Part shown: positions 48,766-60,789 of the stretch, piece after piece
How positions within the stretch are numbered: the stretch's first letter is position 1
Layout of the letters: the number at the start of each line of letters is the position of its first letter
Assembly (NCBI RefSeq): GCF_958450345.1
Contig: NC_088782.1
Span: 121,255,980 to 121,319,979 of the forward strand
Length of the DNA: 64,000 nt
Direction: 5' to 3'
Origin: Calliphora vicina
Lineage: Eukaryota; Arthropoda; Insecta; Diptera; Calliphoridae
Notes under the pieces: model-generated
Seen by the model: the letters and a program-made list of their open reading frames with translations, nothing else
Databases searched by the model: none
Told to the model about the DNA's origin: nothing
Made by a program: the position numbers and the translations under genes

Positions 48766-49588
48766 AGCTTACTAACTGTGCTGCTTCTTTTCACCAAATT
48801 TTAAAATAAAATGGAACTAATCCATATAAAGATGCACTTTAATATTTCTCACACCAATTACAAGGCTTTTTTGAACAGCTGATATACTAAATACTATTTT
48901 CAGAATTTAAGCAAATACTTCTAATTAAAACTCTCCTATTGTGAAACTATGAATATACCATGTACAACTGGCCTTTACTTTAGTTACATCAGCGCACAAC
49001 ATTGTATCAAACTGTTTGTTTGCAATTTTTCAATATCCCGTCGTTGCACGGCTTGGATTACTCTAATTGCCGAAGCGACATGCGTTAAATATAGACAAAA
49101 AAACACTAACACAACAACACTAAAGACGGAACTATCTACTAAATACTCAGGCATGCAACAAGCACAGTTAAACACAGATATGAATGTAAAAAGTCAAGCA
49201 GTAACCCAATAAGCCAACCAACCACAAATACTGGCTTAAACAACAAAAAAACAATGTTTAATGGTGTAAACGAAACTAAATGGAGACAAGTTAACGAAAG
49301 CAAAGGAATCCACAAAAGTAATGAATCGAATTGAAATGAAAAGGAGTTGCAAAAACAAAAACAACAACAACAAAAAACTTAAAAATGCAACAACTTAACT
49401 CGACAATTAGCCGCCAATCAATACAAATCGCACATCAGGCTAAAACTCAAATTATACACATGAGCTTCGACACCAACAAAAACAAACAGCACAAACAATA
49501 ATAAAGGAAAATAAATAAACAAAACTTAAATTAGCAGCAAGGTCGACTTTAATATAAACTACAGGGATTTTGAGGAATTGTAACATTC
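48766..49588. other. AT-rich stretch, no gene seen
   Basis: A-rich and CAA-rich sequence. An 87-residue open frame at about 48949-49212 has no domain and no splice context that I can support. Confidence 0.4.
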
Positions 49589-49589
49589 A

Positions 49590-50530
49590 GACATTTTTCT
49601 ATAGAATAGTGTCCATCAATATAATTTTCTATAGAATATTGTCCCAACAAGACACTTCTCTAAAGAACAGTGTCCCAACAAGACACTTTTCCCAACAATG
49701 TCCCAACAGGACACTTTTTAATAGAACAGTGTCCCAACAGGACACTTTTCTACAGAACAGTGTCCCAACAAGACACCTTTCTATAGAATAGTGTCCCAAC
49801 AGGACACTTTTCTATAGAACAGTGTCCCAACAGGACACTTTTCTATAGAACAGTGTCCCAACAGGACACTTTTCTATAGAACAGTGTCCCAACAGGACAC
49901 TTTTCTATAGAACAGTGTCCCAACAGGACACTTTTCTATAGAACAGTGTCCCAACAGGACACTTTTCTATAGAACAGTATCCCAACAGGACACTTTTCTA
50001 TAGAACAGTGTCCCAACAGGACACTTTTCTATAGAACAGTGTCCCAATAGGACACTTTTCTATAGAACAGTGTCCCAACAGGACATTATTTTATAGAACA
50101 GTGTCCCAACAGGACACTTTTCTATAGAACAGTGACCCAACAGGACACTTTTCTATAAAACGGTGTCCCAACAGGACACTTTTCTATAGAACAGTGTCCC
50201 AACAAGACACTTTTCTACAGAACAGTGTCCCAACAGGACACTTTTCCCAACAATGTCCCAACAGGACACTTTTTAATAGAACAGTGTCCCAACAGGACAC
50301 TTTTCTATAGAACAGTGTCCCAACAGGACACTTTTTTATAGAACAGTGTCCCAGCAGGACACTTTTCTATAGAACAGTGTCCCAACAGGACACTTTTTTA
50401 TAGAACAGTGTCCCAACAGGACATAATTCTATAGAATAGTGTCCCAACAAGATACTTTTCTATAGAACAGTGTCCCAAATAGAAACTTTTTTATAGAACA
50501 GAATCCAGTATGACACTTTTCTATAGAATT
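49590..50530. repeat. 31-bp dyad minisatellite, about 30 copies
   Basis: The unit consists of the hairpin GTGTCCCAACAGGACAC (6-bp stem GTGTCC/GGACAC, 5-nt loop) and the palindrome TTCTATAGAA. Edge units are diverged (TTTTAATAGAACAG, 'aacaagacac'). One shortened unit, TTTTCCCAACAATGTCC, occurs twice (about 49688 and 50244), so a multi-unit block has been duplicated. Confidence 0.95.
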
Positions 50531-52556
50531 ATATCGAGTCACAAGACGATCCTGGTTTGATTGTTATAGCAAAAGATCTGGTATACTGATGATCCATCTC
50601 TGAATGGTGTAGGGTATCAAAAAACATGAGACAAAATCAAAACAACATCAGTAACAACTATTAGAAGTTTCAGCAACACATACTTGCCCATAGACAGACA
50701 GACTGATGGACGGACGAAGGAGCGTTTGGATGAACAGAGTGTAATCCATAGGAACAACAGCGGGGTAGAAAGGTGGCTTAATGGTTAGTTGCCTGACTGT
50801 TTCGTTTGGTTGGTTACTTCAAACCAATTGAACATGGCTTAAAATTGCTGGTAATTGTAAAACAACAATTAACATTAAGCGCCATTTAAAATCACACAAA
50901 AAAAAAAAAAAAACTAACAACGCAACACAAAATACAATTGTAACTACAATAGCAGACTACTAAAATCAAATGAAAACCAAACGAAATCAAACTGAACTAA
51001 AGCAATGCAAACCAAACCAAAGCAAAGCAATTTTATACTCGTCTTTTAGATCTTTTGACTAGGCCAACTGACATTTAATGTCACCATATAAAACTTGAGC
51101 GCGCGGTAACAAGAGTGTAACAAGCAGCCAAAAGTATTTATAAGAAGAAGAAGAAACGTGAATTGTCGCACAACTGCCAGCTGAGTCGCCAGCATGACCG
51201 CTGCGGCAAAACTAAAGTGCCAAAGAAGACAAAAGATGACAGCATTAGTTTGCCAATACCAAAAACCAAACACAAACAAACAACCGACCAACCAACAATA
51301 CATAATGAAATGGCTAGGCATTGAGCTAGGAGCAAAAGGGGTGGAGGGGATATTTTCAAGTATATAATACTAAGGGAAATTTGTTAACCCTCTCTCTATA
51401 GAATATTGCCATAGCAATTGATATAACAGTAGTAGTAAGAAGTTGTAGAAGTAAAGTAGATAGCAGTGGTAGTAAGTATAGTTTGTTTTTATATGGATCA
51501 AAGAAAATTTAGCCGCTTTTTTGTGGCAGCAAAACAAAACTTTTTCTTACCGGTGTTTAACTGACGCTGCACCCAATTTGCCGCTGCTCAACATTTAGAA
51601 CATATTGGCGTCATTGCATTTGACTTTTTGAGTTGTCTATCGCTATAAAACCTTAACTCTGTTTTAATAAAAATTTAACAAAAGAAGAAGATAAAGTACA
51701 AGCCAGTTGTAGAATAATACAACAAAATACAAAGCTTTTTTAGTAGTTTTTTTCTTCTTTTTTTTTCTTTTCTTGGTCTTTCATAGCTTAAATGTTAAGA
51801 ATCATTTCTAGCCAAAACGTCCACCAAAGTAATTTTTGTATAAACGACAGTTGTAACTATTATCTGCGGTGGCAGTAGCGCTAGCAGCAGTTTGCATGTG
51901 ACTAAATCACCCATGAGGAATTTTAACTGAAGAAGACTGTTTTTAAATTGTATATACCTCAAGAGATATCTTAATATTTCGAAAGCGGTTTTCGATATTT
52001 ATCAGATATTAAAAACCACACTTTAGGAAATTAATGTAATTATAAACATCTTATAAATCGCCCTTTCTTTGCAGTCCCTCACTAGATTTGCCAGAGATAC
52101 ATCCTTGAGATATTCCCCCTTGAAATTTCATTGAATTGCAAAAATTTAGACTTCCAAAATTCCGTCCTCCTAACATATTGATTTAGCCATCAACCTGTGT
52201 TAGCACGTTGACACACACAGTTCCATTTAACGTATCACTTTTAAACATTCTTGCAGTCATCATTCGCATTCGCTTTTCATTCTCAAATATATTTTAACAT
52301 ACCGTATAGTGGTAGTAATTATGATGATTTGTGTGAATATTTATACTTCCAACATACAACTTCCCCGCCAATTTCGTTTTCCTAAATTTTAAAAATCCAT
52401 ATCATGAGTTCTAAGCACTTTTTTCAAAATTTTCCTACGAATTATTACTAATTTTTGGAATATAAAATTGTAGATTTAAAAAAAAAATAAAAATTTCTAT
52501 TTCCCTAAATTACAAAAGTGAGCAAAAAAAAAATAAAATTAATCTATTTTGATAAT
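50531..52556. other. AT-rich stretch, no gene seen
   Basis: An 'agacagacagactgatggacggacg' tract (about 50693-50717) may be a scrap of a DINE-like tccgtc block. Otherwise there are A-rich and T-rich tracts only. Confidence 0.4.
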
Positions 52557-53292
52557 TATACCCTACACAACCATAGTGGGGAGGGTATTATGCGTTTGTG
52601 CAGATGTTTGTAACGCATAAAAATATTAGTCTAACACCCACCTTAAAGTATACCGATCGACTTAGAATCACTTTCTGAACGATGTCCATCCGTCCGTGCG
52701 TCCGTCTGGTTGGCTGGCTGTCCATATAAACCTTGTGCGCAGAGTACAGTTGCGCAGTTTTGAAGATATTTCAATAAAGTTTGGCACATATTATTTTTGC
52801 GGTCAAAGGACCAAGCCTATTGAAAATGGCTGAACTCGGTACATTATTTCACCTAGCCCCCATACAAATGTACTTCCGAAATTGGACTTTATCGGTCATA
52901 AATGTTTAATTTATAAATGTATCTCCACAAATTGCGCTATAAATAAGTTTTATATATACAGAATTCATGGCACCAAATTTTGTTACGATCGGTCCATAAT
53001 TAGTCATAGCTCTCATATAGACCCGCTTCCGAAAATCACTTTAACGTGCATTAATCGCTTAAAAATGTTGGTATACTCACAAAACTCAACATAGCAAACT
53101 TTCATAGAGACATAAATCACACCACCTAATTTCATGGTGATCGGTCCATAATCGGTCATAGCCCCCATGTAAGGACCACATCCGAAAATCACTCAAAAAT
53201 ATAAATTATTGAAATTTTAAAAGAAAAATGTTTTTGCTCTTTTACTTAGTGTAGGGTATTATATGGTCGGGCTTGACCATATAATACATACA
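52557..53292 (+). mobile_element. DINE-like element, second subfamily, apparently full length
   Basis: It begins with ATACCCTACACAACCATAG then TGGGGAGGGTATTA, an end hairpin, then 'gtttgtaacgcataaaaatattag', AAGTATACCGATCGACTT and a tccgtccgtgcgtccgtctgg tract. The body has three loosely repeated 'gatcggtccataat.ggtcatag' blocks. It ends with GTGTAGGGTATTATATGGTC and GGGCTTGACCATATAATAC. No coding capacity. A fragment of the same subfamily lies at 4755-4825. Confidence 0.7.
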
Positions 53293-53640
53293 ATATGAAC
53301 TAATATCAACAACTAAATATATTTTCTATTCAAATTGCTCAATATTTCAAAATAAAATTTTTTTTTTTTTTTAATATTTCCATAACTATTATATGTATAT
53401 TCAATAATAAATTTTATTATTTTATGAAATATTTCCTTAAATTGCAAAAATTTGTATGAACATTTTACTTTTCTTTATTATTTTTGGTATTATGATTGAA
53501 AACCATTATAGATTTTAGTCCAATTTTTTCTATTACTATATTTAACTAATAAATATTATTATTTTGTAAAATATTTTCTTAAATTTGATTGATATAATTT
53601 AGAACATGCAGATATAAACAGTCAGAATCTCAAGATTCAA
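53293..53640. other. AT-rich stretch, no gene seen
   Basis: Poly-T (about 53363-53378) and AATATTT-rich words; no coding or RNA signal. Confidence 0.4.
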
Positions 53641-53659
53641 TTATCATATTCTTATCGCG

Positions 53660-53950
53660 ACGGCATCGATAGCATGTAAATATAAAAATTCCGAGGCTGT
53701 GCCCCTCAGTGTAAGCTGAGATCACATCTCCCTGGAGATGGGAGTTTGTAGCTCGAGATAACTCGTGTCGGAATTCTGTTGCTAGAGTTCCCATCGAAGT
53801 TGTGTATAGGAATTACATAATCCATTTACTACCTAAAGATTGGACTTCTTACTTTTTTTACGGCAAATGTCATGACCAAAACGATCATGCCTTAGTATGC
53901 CTCACTCTCTGAAACTTAGAGCCAGCATAACAGAGATTAATTTAATGAAG
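53660..53950. other. GC-richer segment, probable retroelement tail
   Basis: Contains CATCTCCCTGGAGATG (a near-perfect palindrome) and GAGATAACTCGTGTCGG, and is more GC-rich than its surroundings. It lies downstream (minus strand) of the SINE and non-LTR remnant, so it could be a 3' UTR or another short retroposon. No family recognised. Confidence 0.35.
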
Positions 53951-53959
53951 ACATCAAAG

Positions 53960-54212
53960 GGAGGTTTTTCCATTATAGTCTCCGTACCTGGGTTTATTTT
54001 TTTCTTCTTGCACCAGCATCATTGGACCCCTACTCATGCAAAGCATTGTGTTGGAACTAGGAAAATAGGCTAAGAGAGGGAGAGTAGTTTTTTTTAGCAC
54101 AAACTGCGAAGCGTTTTGCTTGTCTGCAAATACACCCAGAGTCTCTGGCGGGAATTGAACCCGCAACCCTCAGATTAATAGTTTAGCACACTATCGACTG
54201 GTATATCGGGGC
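53960..54212 (-). mobile_element. tRNA-derived SINE
   Basis: The minus-strand start at 54212 (GCCCCGATATACC) numbers like a tRNA: T8, A14, an anticodon-like loop CTATTAA at 32-38, T-arm GCGGG/CGCCC-type stem at 49-53 and 61-65, and a perfect internal B box GGTTCAATTCC (53-63). An A-box-like TATACCAGTCG lies at 8-18. The acceptor stem does not pair, so this is not a working tRNA gene but a Pol III-type SINE head. The body continues for about 180 bp past a short A-rich run; the 3' boundary is uncertain. It is inserted at the 3' end of the non-LTR coding remnant. Confidence 0.7.
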
Positions 54213-54214
54213 AA

Positions 54215-55960
54215 CCAAAAAAAGTGTTTGTGGAGATTCGATTTGAGCTTTCCTACATTGAAAATGATAGGAAACACTTCAGCGGGAAGTTTGTTCCACA
54301 TGCGTACAGTACGGCTAAATATCGAATTTTCCCTGTAATGTGTTATGCGTTTCACTGGCCAATCGACCACGAAGTGAAGTGTTCTTGATGAAAAATGTGT
54401 ATTACATAAAAATCTGCGGGTATCAGGAACAAGTTCCCTAATTTGATCAGAAAACATTACATTGTAGTACCGCTAGAAGAGTGAAATGCAGCCCACATTG
54501 CAAATCTGCTCCAGTGAATCAATAGAGTTGAATACCAAACTGTCACCAATAATCACCTTCGCCCTCCCCTCTCCGCGGTCGAGAAGCTGCAAAATAGACT
54601 TTGATTCACCGGTACATACATGGGAGCGTAAATAGTGAGGAGATCAGATGGAGTGAAGTAATTCCTACACCCTTTTAGAAATCCGAGACACTTGAATGCT
54701 TCTTTCGACACTTGAAAAATATGTTTACACCACCGTACATCCCATTGTATTCTCATGTCCATAACATCAAGAGCGTCTTAATCCACAATATTTACACCAC
54801 CTATAAATACAGATAAAGTGACATGGTCTGTCGTTTGTTTGTCTCAACATGCAACACTGAGTCTTGCGAGCGTTGAAAGCAACAATATTCGCAGGACCCC
54901 ATTGAGAGATTGCCAGAAGGTCCCTACAGGCTTGGTCTGTAACTGAATGAATATGAATAGTAAATGTTGCTGTCATCTGCAAAAGAAGTGATAGGGTTGG
55001 AAGGTTGACGTAGAAGATGATTAAGAAAATTAAGAAATAGAGTAGGAGAAAGAATGGAGCCTTGCGGTATTCTTGAATTTATCTTCAACTCGTTTTATGA
55101 AATCCCATCTATAAGAACTCGACACCAAAAGCAATAAGTTTTGATAAAATTGGACTGTGCCACACTCTTTCGAACGAATTGGAAATATCTAGACCCACCA
55201 CTTCACTTTCGCCAAAACGGTGAATAAAACGTCTCCCATAAAGCGGTCGTTTAGTAAATTGTTGGACTCTAAATATTTAACCAGATGGTAGTTTACCATA
55301 CTTTCCATAACTTTGGAAAGTGCAGAAAGTGCAACCTGGAAATACAGAGGAAATACACCGGCACGGTATGAAGTGCTAAAAAAGTTAGTAAATGAACGGA
55401 CAAATCTTCAAGACCAGCGCAGCTATGCCATCTGGCCCACTAGGCATATTTATGTTGAGATCCAATGAAACCCTTTTTACAGCACGATCTCCAAGGAATA
55501 TATCTGGCATAGTCACTAATACTCTTTCGAATTCGGGTAGTAGTGGATCACTTTCCGACAAGTGAGAATTACCTGCGAATAATTCAGCGATAAGGTTAGC
55601 TTTATCGACCGATCAGTGAATGTTTGGTCATTCTTTAAAAGAGTCGGAATTGAGGAACTAGCATTACCCTTTACTATGTTAACGAATGATCACAAGCTTT
55701 TACTATCCCGGGGAGCAGTAAGAACATTAGTACGAAGGTGTTGTTCGCATAGAGATTTTTTGGGCTACTTACTACTTTGGCACACGGAGATCTCGCCTCT
55801 TTGCGTACCGAATCAGTTTCATTTTAACTATAAAAAATTTAGCCATTACAATATCCCTAAATTAAGAAATATGTATGCGTTTTGGGTAGATTCTCATTTC
55901 AATATGATCTCAAAGACAGCTCTAGATTTTTCCACTCAAATACAGATCTAGATTTCATGA
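54215..55960 (-). pseudogene. Degraded Jockey/CR1-like reverse transcriptase
   Basis: Read on the minus strand from about 55960. In order: a linker with GNASSSIPTLLKNDQTFTD; VDKANLIAELFAGNSHLSES (about 55610-55550); a long open piece ending in INMPSGPDG, the RT fingers motif; a broken stretch with many stops; RIPQGS, the RT motif before the palm; FADDSNIYY near 54975 (the YxDD-type catalytic site with Asp-Asp retained); DLLAISQWGPANIVAFNARK; EAFKCLGFLKGC with FTPSDLLTIY; and finally an open piece 54457-54191 with RMWNKLPAEVFP at residues 52-63, a hallmark of the C-terminal thumb region. Frames change several times, so it is dead. No RNase H follows, which fits the Jockey/CR1 group. A SINE has landed at its 3' end. 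Confidence 0.82.
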
Positions 55961-55964
55961 TCTA

Positions 55965-58635
55965 GTAGCTAAGACTGCTTAACTCTTTGCGGTTAGGTGG
56001 TTAGTTTACTAACCACATTTTCTATAGTCTTTAAAACATAGTTTATTGCCATCTATTGCCATTTTGCTAAACAATTATATTTTTTGAAGTCATCGTTTAT
56101 GATTTTTTGCAAAACTTTGCCGTCAGGGTGCTCTGGTTAGATGAATATATTAATTTGAAAATATTGTAAAAATGTCATTGTTTTGATTTTAAACTTACAC
56201 AAAAAATCGGTGATGGAATTTATACAATACCTTTTGAACTACATCAAGAGGACTTCTGACATAATTTCCGTTTATTAGAAAAATATAATTTTGGTTCAAA
56301 TTTCCAAAAAAAAATGTGCAATATTCTTGGCTTTCAATTTCCTACCGGTGTTTTTCAATGCTTAGATCACACACCAAATAAAAAAAAATTTAACAAACAA
56401 TCACTTAACAAACTTTTGATGTAGTTTTTATTGTTATTGCATTTCAAAAACTTCTTCAACTTACGACGACTACTACTACTTCAATAACATCTACTCATCT
56501 TCTTCAGAGGCTGAAACTGCTGCTGATCATCTTCTTTGGTATCTTTTTTTTGGTTTCTTTTTGATTTTTTTTTTTGCAATACCCTCGAGTACATTTTGCT
56601 AGTTTAACAATAACCAAACAGCAAAAAGTTGTTGATGTTTTGCAAAAGCGTATTGTGTATTGACAAAGTAAACAGCAGTAAGAATAAACTGAAATCTAGA
56701 ATAGAATAGAGCTACAAACCGCTTTGGCTTTTGTTACTATAGCTGTGGCAATTTGCAATTGAATGTTGAATTTGTTGCAAATGTAATTAAAACAAATCTC
56801 TACCAAAAGCCAGCAACATCTATTTGAAGATCATCATGATCAGTATTGGCAACATCAACTTGAGGAGCAGCAGGCAGTAGTAAGTAATAGCTACATTGTC
56901 ATTGTTTTAGAATTTGAGGCTTTGGGTTATTTTTGTTGCTTTTTTTGTTGTTATGAAATGAAACTGAAGGTTGGGTTAAAAAAACCTAAAGCTTGTGCAG
57001 TAAAGTGGCCAAAAGTAAACTTTAAACACTTGAAACATATGTAGAGAAGTCAGCAATTGTTCTTAGTTCTACAGCTTTTGATTTGATTTTAAGTTTTTAA
57101 AGACTGTTGCCATTGTTTGCTCAATAGGCCTTAAGTTGTAGCCATGTTAAGCAGCATTTGGAAGCAACTGCAGAAACAGAACAGCCGACCAACTGACTAA
57201 CTTAGTCTTTGGGGGATTATCAACAATAAAATGCCTTGAAAGTAGTCTAAAGAGATCGTGTAAAACTGTTGTATTTACTACTCCAACGGGGTGATCATGA
57301 CTGGACATTTGGTTTTGTTTGGTTTTGTATGCTTTGGAAACAAAAAAGCTTGTTATTGTTGCATACAAATGACATTACACTCTTTCATTGACGCATGTCA
57401 ACATAACGTACGTTCATTCTGTTGCCCCTCTTTTTTTTCAACAAAATCTTCTCCACCTCCCCTCCATGTGCCTCTCATATAAACATAGTGGCAGTTTGTT
57501 GCTGTTTTTTTTTTCTTACATTACTTGTAATTCTTGTGGTTGTTTAAATGTCACTCAATCTCAGCTTTGATCTTATTGATTTCAATGCATTTTATTATCG
57601 TTTTAGATAGTGATCGTCATCGTATTTGTTTTTTGTTGTTGCTGCTGTTGCTGTTGTTGCGATTTTCATTTTAATCGATCGTTTGTTATTGGCAATTTGA
57701 TCGCTTTGTTTCACACATTACATATGATGTTGTTTTATACGATCGCTGCTGCTGCCAACGCCACTGCTGCAACTCTTTGCTGCTTTAGCCATCTATTGTT
57801 TCTTCGCTGAGGCCTCCAGTTGATTGTCATTTGTTGTCGTTTCTATGTTTATATTGATTTTTGTTTTGCGACCGACGCTAATGGCGACAAAATGTTGTAA
57901 AAATCGTTCTATGTTCACTTCGTCTCTTTTTTTATATTTCTCTCCTGTCTAAGGTGGTCTATTAATTGTTGCAAGTTTTTTTCTGATTTCTTTTTTTTTA
58001 TTTTTTCTATATTGCCTCTCGTCTTTCGTCTTCTTTTTTTCGCCTGTTGCTAGTGGTTATTGCTGTTATTTCACTTTGTGTTTAGTGTGTTGTGTTGGCG
58101 ACATATTGTGTGAAAATGTTTAAAGATTTGTCATTGATAATAGTCGGATTAAATAAGATTGATGTTGATCTTAAAGAAAAGAAAAAAACAAATGCAGAAT
58201 ACAAAAAAAAAACACATAAAAAACACTGGAAATTACATTTAGACATCTGTAAGTGGCATGATTTATATTAAACTATATTTTTTTCCTAGCTATTCTATAT
58301 TAATGTTGTTGTTGTTGTTATTTATTGTATAGTAATTTAAGTATTAGTACAGTAATCTGTTAAACATTTAATTTGTTTAACATAGAGTTTAGTTAAGACT
58401 TAATATGAAAATTGAGATTAATTAATTGATTTTTTACAAACTAGGTTTAAAATCAGGAAAATAATCAACAGGTTGATTAATTAATGCAAAATGATTAAGA
58501 ATAATTTAGCACATATTGGCTATAAAATGGCATACAATCTAATAGAAGGGAATACTCAAAACAAAAGAAGCAAACATGATGACAGTTATGAAAGTCGTAA
58601 TACGTTTTGAGATGCAAATGCCAACCACATTTAAA
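55965..58635. other. AT-rich stretch with pyrimidine and trinucleotide tracts, no gene seen
   Basis: GTTGTTGCTGCTGTTGCTG lies at about 57627-57660, T/CT-rich tracts at about 57920-58040, and (GTT)n at about 58300-58320. These are typical of fly introns. No protein domain or RNA gene is recognised. Confidence 0.4.
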
Positions 58636-58639
58636 AGAA

Positions 58640-58800
58640 TATGCCTTACAGTATTAGCAGAGAGTAACCTAGACTCTTCTAAATATAGTTCAGGATCTAG
58701 TTCAGGTTCTAGTTCAGATTCTAGCTCTGGTTCTAGCCCAATTCAAGTTCTAGTTATAGTTCAGGTTCTATTTCCGGTTCTAGTTCAGTTCTAGTTCAGT
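58640..58800. repeat. 12-bp precursor units at the edge of an 11-bp array
   Basis: Diverged units of the form CAGGTTCTAGTT (12 bp: 'tcaggatctagttcaggttctagttcag' in pieces) precede the 11-bp array. Being a multiple of 3, they translate as a Ser/Gly run, which is not considered coding. The same 12-bp form reappears at 60750-60790 and, inverted, at 62165-62215. Confidence 0.8.
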
Positions 58801-60750
58801 TCTAGTTCAGTTCTAGTTCTAGTTCAGTTCTAGTTCAGTTCTAGTTCAGTTCTAGTTCAGTTCTAGTTCAGTTCTAGTTCAGTTCTAGTTCAGTTCTAGT
58901 TCAGTTCTAGTTCAGTTCTAGTTCAGTTCTAGTTCAGTTCTAGTTCAGTTCTAGTTCAGTTCTAGTTCAGTTCTAGTTCAGTTCTAGTTCAGTTCTAGTT
59001 CAGTTCTAGTTCAGTTCTAGTTCAGTTCTAGTTCAGTTCTAGTTCAGTTCTAGTTCAGTTCTAGTTCAGTTCTAGTTCAGTTCTAGTTCAGTTCTAGTTC
59101 AGTTCTAGTTCAGTTCTAGTTCAGTTCTAGTTCAGTTCTAGTTCAGTTCTAGTTCAGTTCTAGTTCAGTTCTAGTTCAGTTCTAGTTCAGTTCTAGTTCA
59201 GTTCTAGTTCAGTTCTAGTTCAGTTCTAGTTCAGTTCTAGTTCAGTTCTAGTTCAGTTCTAGTTCAGTTCTAGTTCAGTTCTAGTTCAGTTCTAGTTCAG
59301 TTCTAGTTCAGTTCTAGTTCAGTTCTAGTTCAGTTCTAGTTCAGTTCTAGTTCAGTTCTAGTTCAGTTCTAGTTCAGTTCTAGTTCAGTTCTAGTTCAGT
59401 TCTAGTTCAGTTCTAGTTCAGTTCTAGTTCAGTTCTAGTTCAGTTCTAGTTCAGTTCTAGTTCAGTTCTAGTTCAGTTCTAGTTCAGTTCTAGTTCAGTT
59501 CTAGTTCAGTTCTAGTTCAGTTCTAGTTCAGTTCTAGTTCAGTTCTAGTTCAGTTCTAGTTCAGTTCTAGTTCAGTTCTAGTTCAGTTCTAGTTCAGTTC
59601 TAGTTCAGTTCTAGTTCAGTTCTAGTTCAGTTCTAGTTCAGTTCTAGTTCAGTTCTAGTTCAGTTCTAGTTCAGTTCTAGTTCAGTTCTAGTTCAGTTCT
59701 AGTTCAGTTCTAGTTCAGTTCTAGTTCAGTTCTAGTTCAGTTCTAGTTCAGTTCTAGTTCAGTTCTAGTTCAGTTCTAGTTCAGTTCTAGTTCAGTTCTA
59801 GTTCAGTTCTAGTTCAGTTCTAGTTCAGTTCTAGTTCAGTTCTAGTTCAGTTCTAGTTCAGTTCTAGTTCAGTTCTAGTTCAGTTCTAGTTCAGTTCTAG
59901 TTCAGTTCTAGTTCAGTTCTAGTTCAGTTCTAGTTCAGTTCTAGTTCAGTTCTAGTTCAGTTCTAGTTCAGTTCTAGTTCAGTTCTAGTTCAGTTCTAGT
60001 TCAGTTCTAGTTCAGTTCTAGTTCAGTTCTAGTTCAGTTCTAGTTCAGTTCTAGTTCAGTTCTAGTTCAGTTCTAGTTCAGTTCTAGTTCAGTTCTAGTT
60101 CAGTTCTAGTTCAGTTCTAGTTCAGTTCTAGTTCAGTTCTAGTTCAGTTCTAGTTCAGTTCTAGTTCAGTTCTAGTTCAGTTCTAGTTCAGTTCTAGTTC
60201 AGTTCTAGTTCAGTTCTAGTTCAGTTCTAGTTCAGTTCTAGTTCAGTTCTAGTTCAGTTCTAGTTCAGTTCTAGTTCAGTTCTAGTTCAGTTCTAGTTCA
60301 GTTCTAGTTCAGTTCTAGTTCAGTTCTAGTTCAGTTCTAGTTCAGTTCTAGTTCAGTTCTAGTTCAGTTCTAGTTCAGTTCTAGTTCAGTTCTAGTTCAG
60401 TTCTAGTTCAGTTCTAGTTCAGTTCTAGTTCAGTTCTAGTTCAGTTCTAGTTCAGTTCTAGTTCAGTTCTAGTTCAGTTCTAGTTCAGTTCTAGTTCAGT
60501 TCTAGTTCAGTTCTAGTTCAGTTCTAGTTCAGTTCTAGTTCAGTTCTAGTTCAGTTCTAGTTCAGTTCTAGTTCAGTTCTAGTTCAGTTCTAGTTCAGTT
60601 CTAGTTCAGTTCTAGTTCAGTTCTAGTTCAGTTCTAGTTCAGTTCTAGTTCAGTTCTAGTTCAGTTCTAGTTCAGTTCTAGTTCAGTTCTAGTTCAGTTC
60701 TAGTTCAGTTCTAGTTCAGTTCTAGTTCAGTTCTAGTTCAGTTCTAGGTT
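58801..60750. repeat. 11-bp satellite array J1, about 177 copies
   Basis: The unit is TTCTAGTTCAG. After one short unit near 58812, the phase repeats every 660 bp (58861, 59521, 60181), so length is conserved across about 1.9 kb and no base change is seen. The same unit in inverse orientation forms array J2 from 62.2 kb. Confidence 0.97.
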
Positions 60751-60789
60751 TAAGTTAAGGTTCTAGTTAAGGTTCTAGTTCAGGTTCTA

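Noticed and set aside
48949..49212. 87-codon open frame
   Set aside because: No domain, low-complexity end, no supportable splice or promoter context; likely chance in A/C-rich DNA.
54141..54212. Functional tRNA gene
   Set aside because: T-arm and B box are good, but the acceptor stem does not pair and the anticodon and D stems have mismatches; a SINE head fits better.
55616..55951. 111-codon plus-strand frame
   Set aside because: Antisense shadow of the reverse transcriptase linker on the minus strand.
58576..58794. Ser/Gly-rich 72-codon frame
   Set aside because: Its repetitive part is the translation of 12-bp satellite precursor units; no start context or domain.
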